A DNA stretch of 16,626 nucleotides, from assembly GCA_031255325.1 (NCBI GenBank), contig JAIRST010000051.1, forward strand, positions 1 through 16,626, given 5' to 3'. The number at the start of each line of letters is the position of its first letter. Within the stretch, counting starts at the first letter, position 1. Origin of the DNA: Holosporales bacterium (GTDB lineage Bacteria > Pseudomonadota > Alphaproteobacteria > UBA3830 > JAIRMZ01). Position numbers and translations under genes: made by a program. Below are positions 16,251 to 16,626 of this stretch, piece after piece. Under the pieces are notes generated by a model. It did no database searches, was not told where the DNA came from, and was given only the letters and a program-made list of their open reading frames with translations.

Positions 16251-16572
16251 GGTTTACGGTTACAAAAGGTGTAATAAACATATGGGGATTCGGGCATTTG
16301 TAATGCAGAGCAGCCTATAGAGGAAATACTCCCGAAATAAAATGGAAGATAGGCACCCATGCAGATGTGAGGAATTTATGATCTTTGCTAAAAGCTCCGA
16401 ATGAAATTTTCTATTGATATTCTTTTAAAAGAAAACACCGCAAATTAACAGGCTTCTTATGCTATCCAAAGTTATTTTATAAGAAATATCAAATGATGCG
16501 TTTCTAAGCCGGCCTTACTAGTGAGAATAGGCAACAAGCAGTGTGTGTTGCGGTGAGTGTGGGGGGAGTGTA
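16251..16572. other. Gene-free region after clpP
   Basis: I find no plausible gene on either strand, no tRNA and no clear hairpin terminator followed by T. Its right part (about 16536-16572) is strongly G/T-rich with repeated GTGTG/GTGAG units and a run of six G. It occupies the place where clpX would be expected. It may be a decayed gene, an insertion site or the leader of the next gene; none of these can be decided from the sequence. Confidence 0.5.
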
Positions 16573-16600
16573 TTGACTTTTTAGGATAAGGTGGTATATT
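16573..16600 (+). promoter_or_regulatory. Strong sigma70-like promoter reading out of the window
   Basis: TTGACT (16573-16578, five of six to consensus) and TATATT (16595-16600, five of six) are separated by 16 bases. This is the best sigma70 match I noticed in the window. Transcription would begin near 16607, almost on top of three in-frame ATG codons at 16609-16617. The next gene is therefore either leaderless or starts further right. Confidence 0.6.
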
Positions 16601-16626
16601 AGGTGTGGATGATGATGGTAAGAAGA

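Noticed and set aside
1..16626. CRISPR array, defence island or complete mobile element
   Set aside because: No regularly spaced repeats and no cas, toxin, recombinase or complete transposase genes were seen. The accessory content is limited to the GT25 copies and the transposase remnant.

Overview
The window is bacterial and most likely from an alphaproteobacterium, probably a host-associated one such as a Holosporales member. The evidence is protein style and gene order: tpiA-secG-pyrG-kdsA-ftsB, tig-clpP, pheS-pheT, an N-terminally anchored SurA/PpiD-type chaperone next to tpiA, plus the remnant of an Rpn-type PD-(D/E)XK transposase. Base composition looks intermediate to slightly AT-rich. 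The order-level placement is an inference from sequence style, not a tree.

Left block (1-7770). After about 400 bases without a supported gene comes a GT25 glycosyltransferase gene (398-1330, +) that overlaps ftsY tail to tail. Running leftward on the minus strand is a tight operon, pheS-pheT-lepA-ftsY: phenylalanyl-tRNA synthetase, a back-translocating elongation factor and the SRP receptor. Its genes overlap or are separated by only 5-11 bases. Just upstream of pheS lies an inverted, degenerate second copy of the GT25/ftsY junction (about 7759-8040). It holds an in-frame-deleted 88-codon GT25 copy and the last codons of ftsY, so the operon is bracketed by an inverted repeat.

Middle (8054-9770). 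A PpiD-like periplasmic folding factor lies on the minus strand, divergent from tpiA across a 54-base gap centred on a 14-bp perfect AT palindrome.

Right block (9770-16626, all plus strand). The genes are tpiA, secG, pyrG, kdsA, ftsB, tRNA-Leu(UAG), tig, a decayed Rpn/PD-(D/E)XK transposase remnant, and clpP. secG/pyrG and pyrG/kdsA overlap by 1 and 4 bases. After clpP there are about 320 bases without a recognisable gene and then a strong sigma70-like promoter at the right edge, reading out of the window. clpX, the usual neighbour of clpP, is not present.

Most genes are core housekeeping: translation, protein targeting and folding, nucleotide and KDO synthesis, and cell division. I found no defence system, CRISPR array or complete mobile element. 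The unusual material is the inverted GT25/ftsY duplication with its in-frame mini-gene, the transposase remnant wedged between tig and clpP, and the empty region after clpP.
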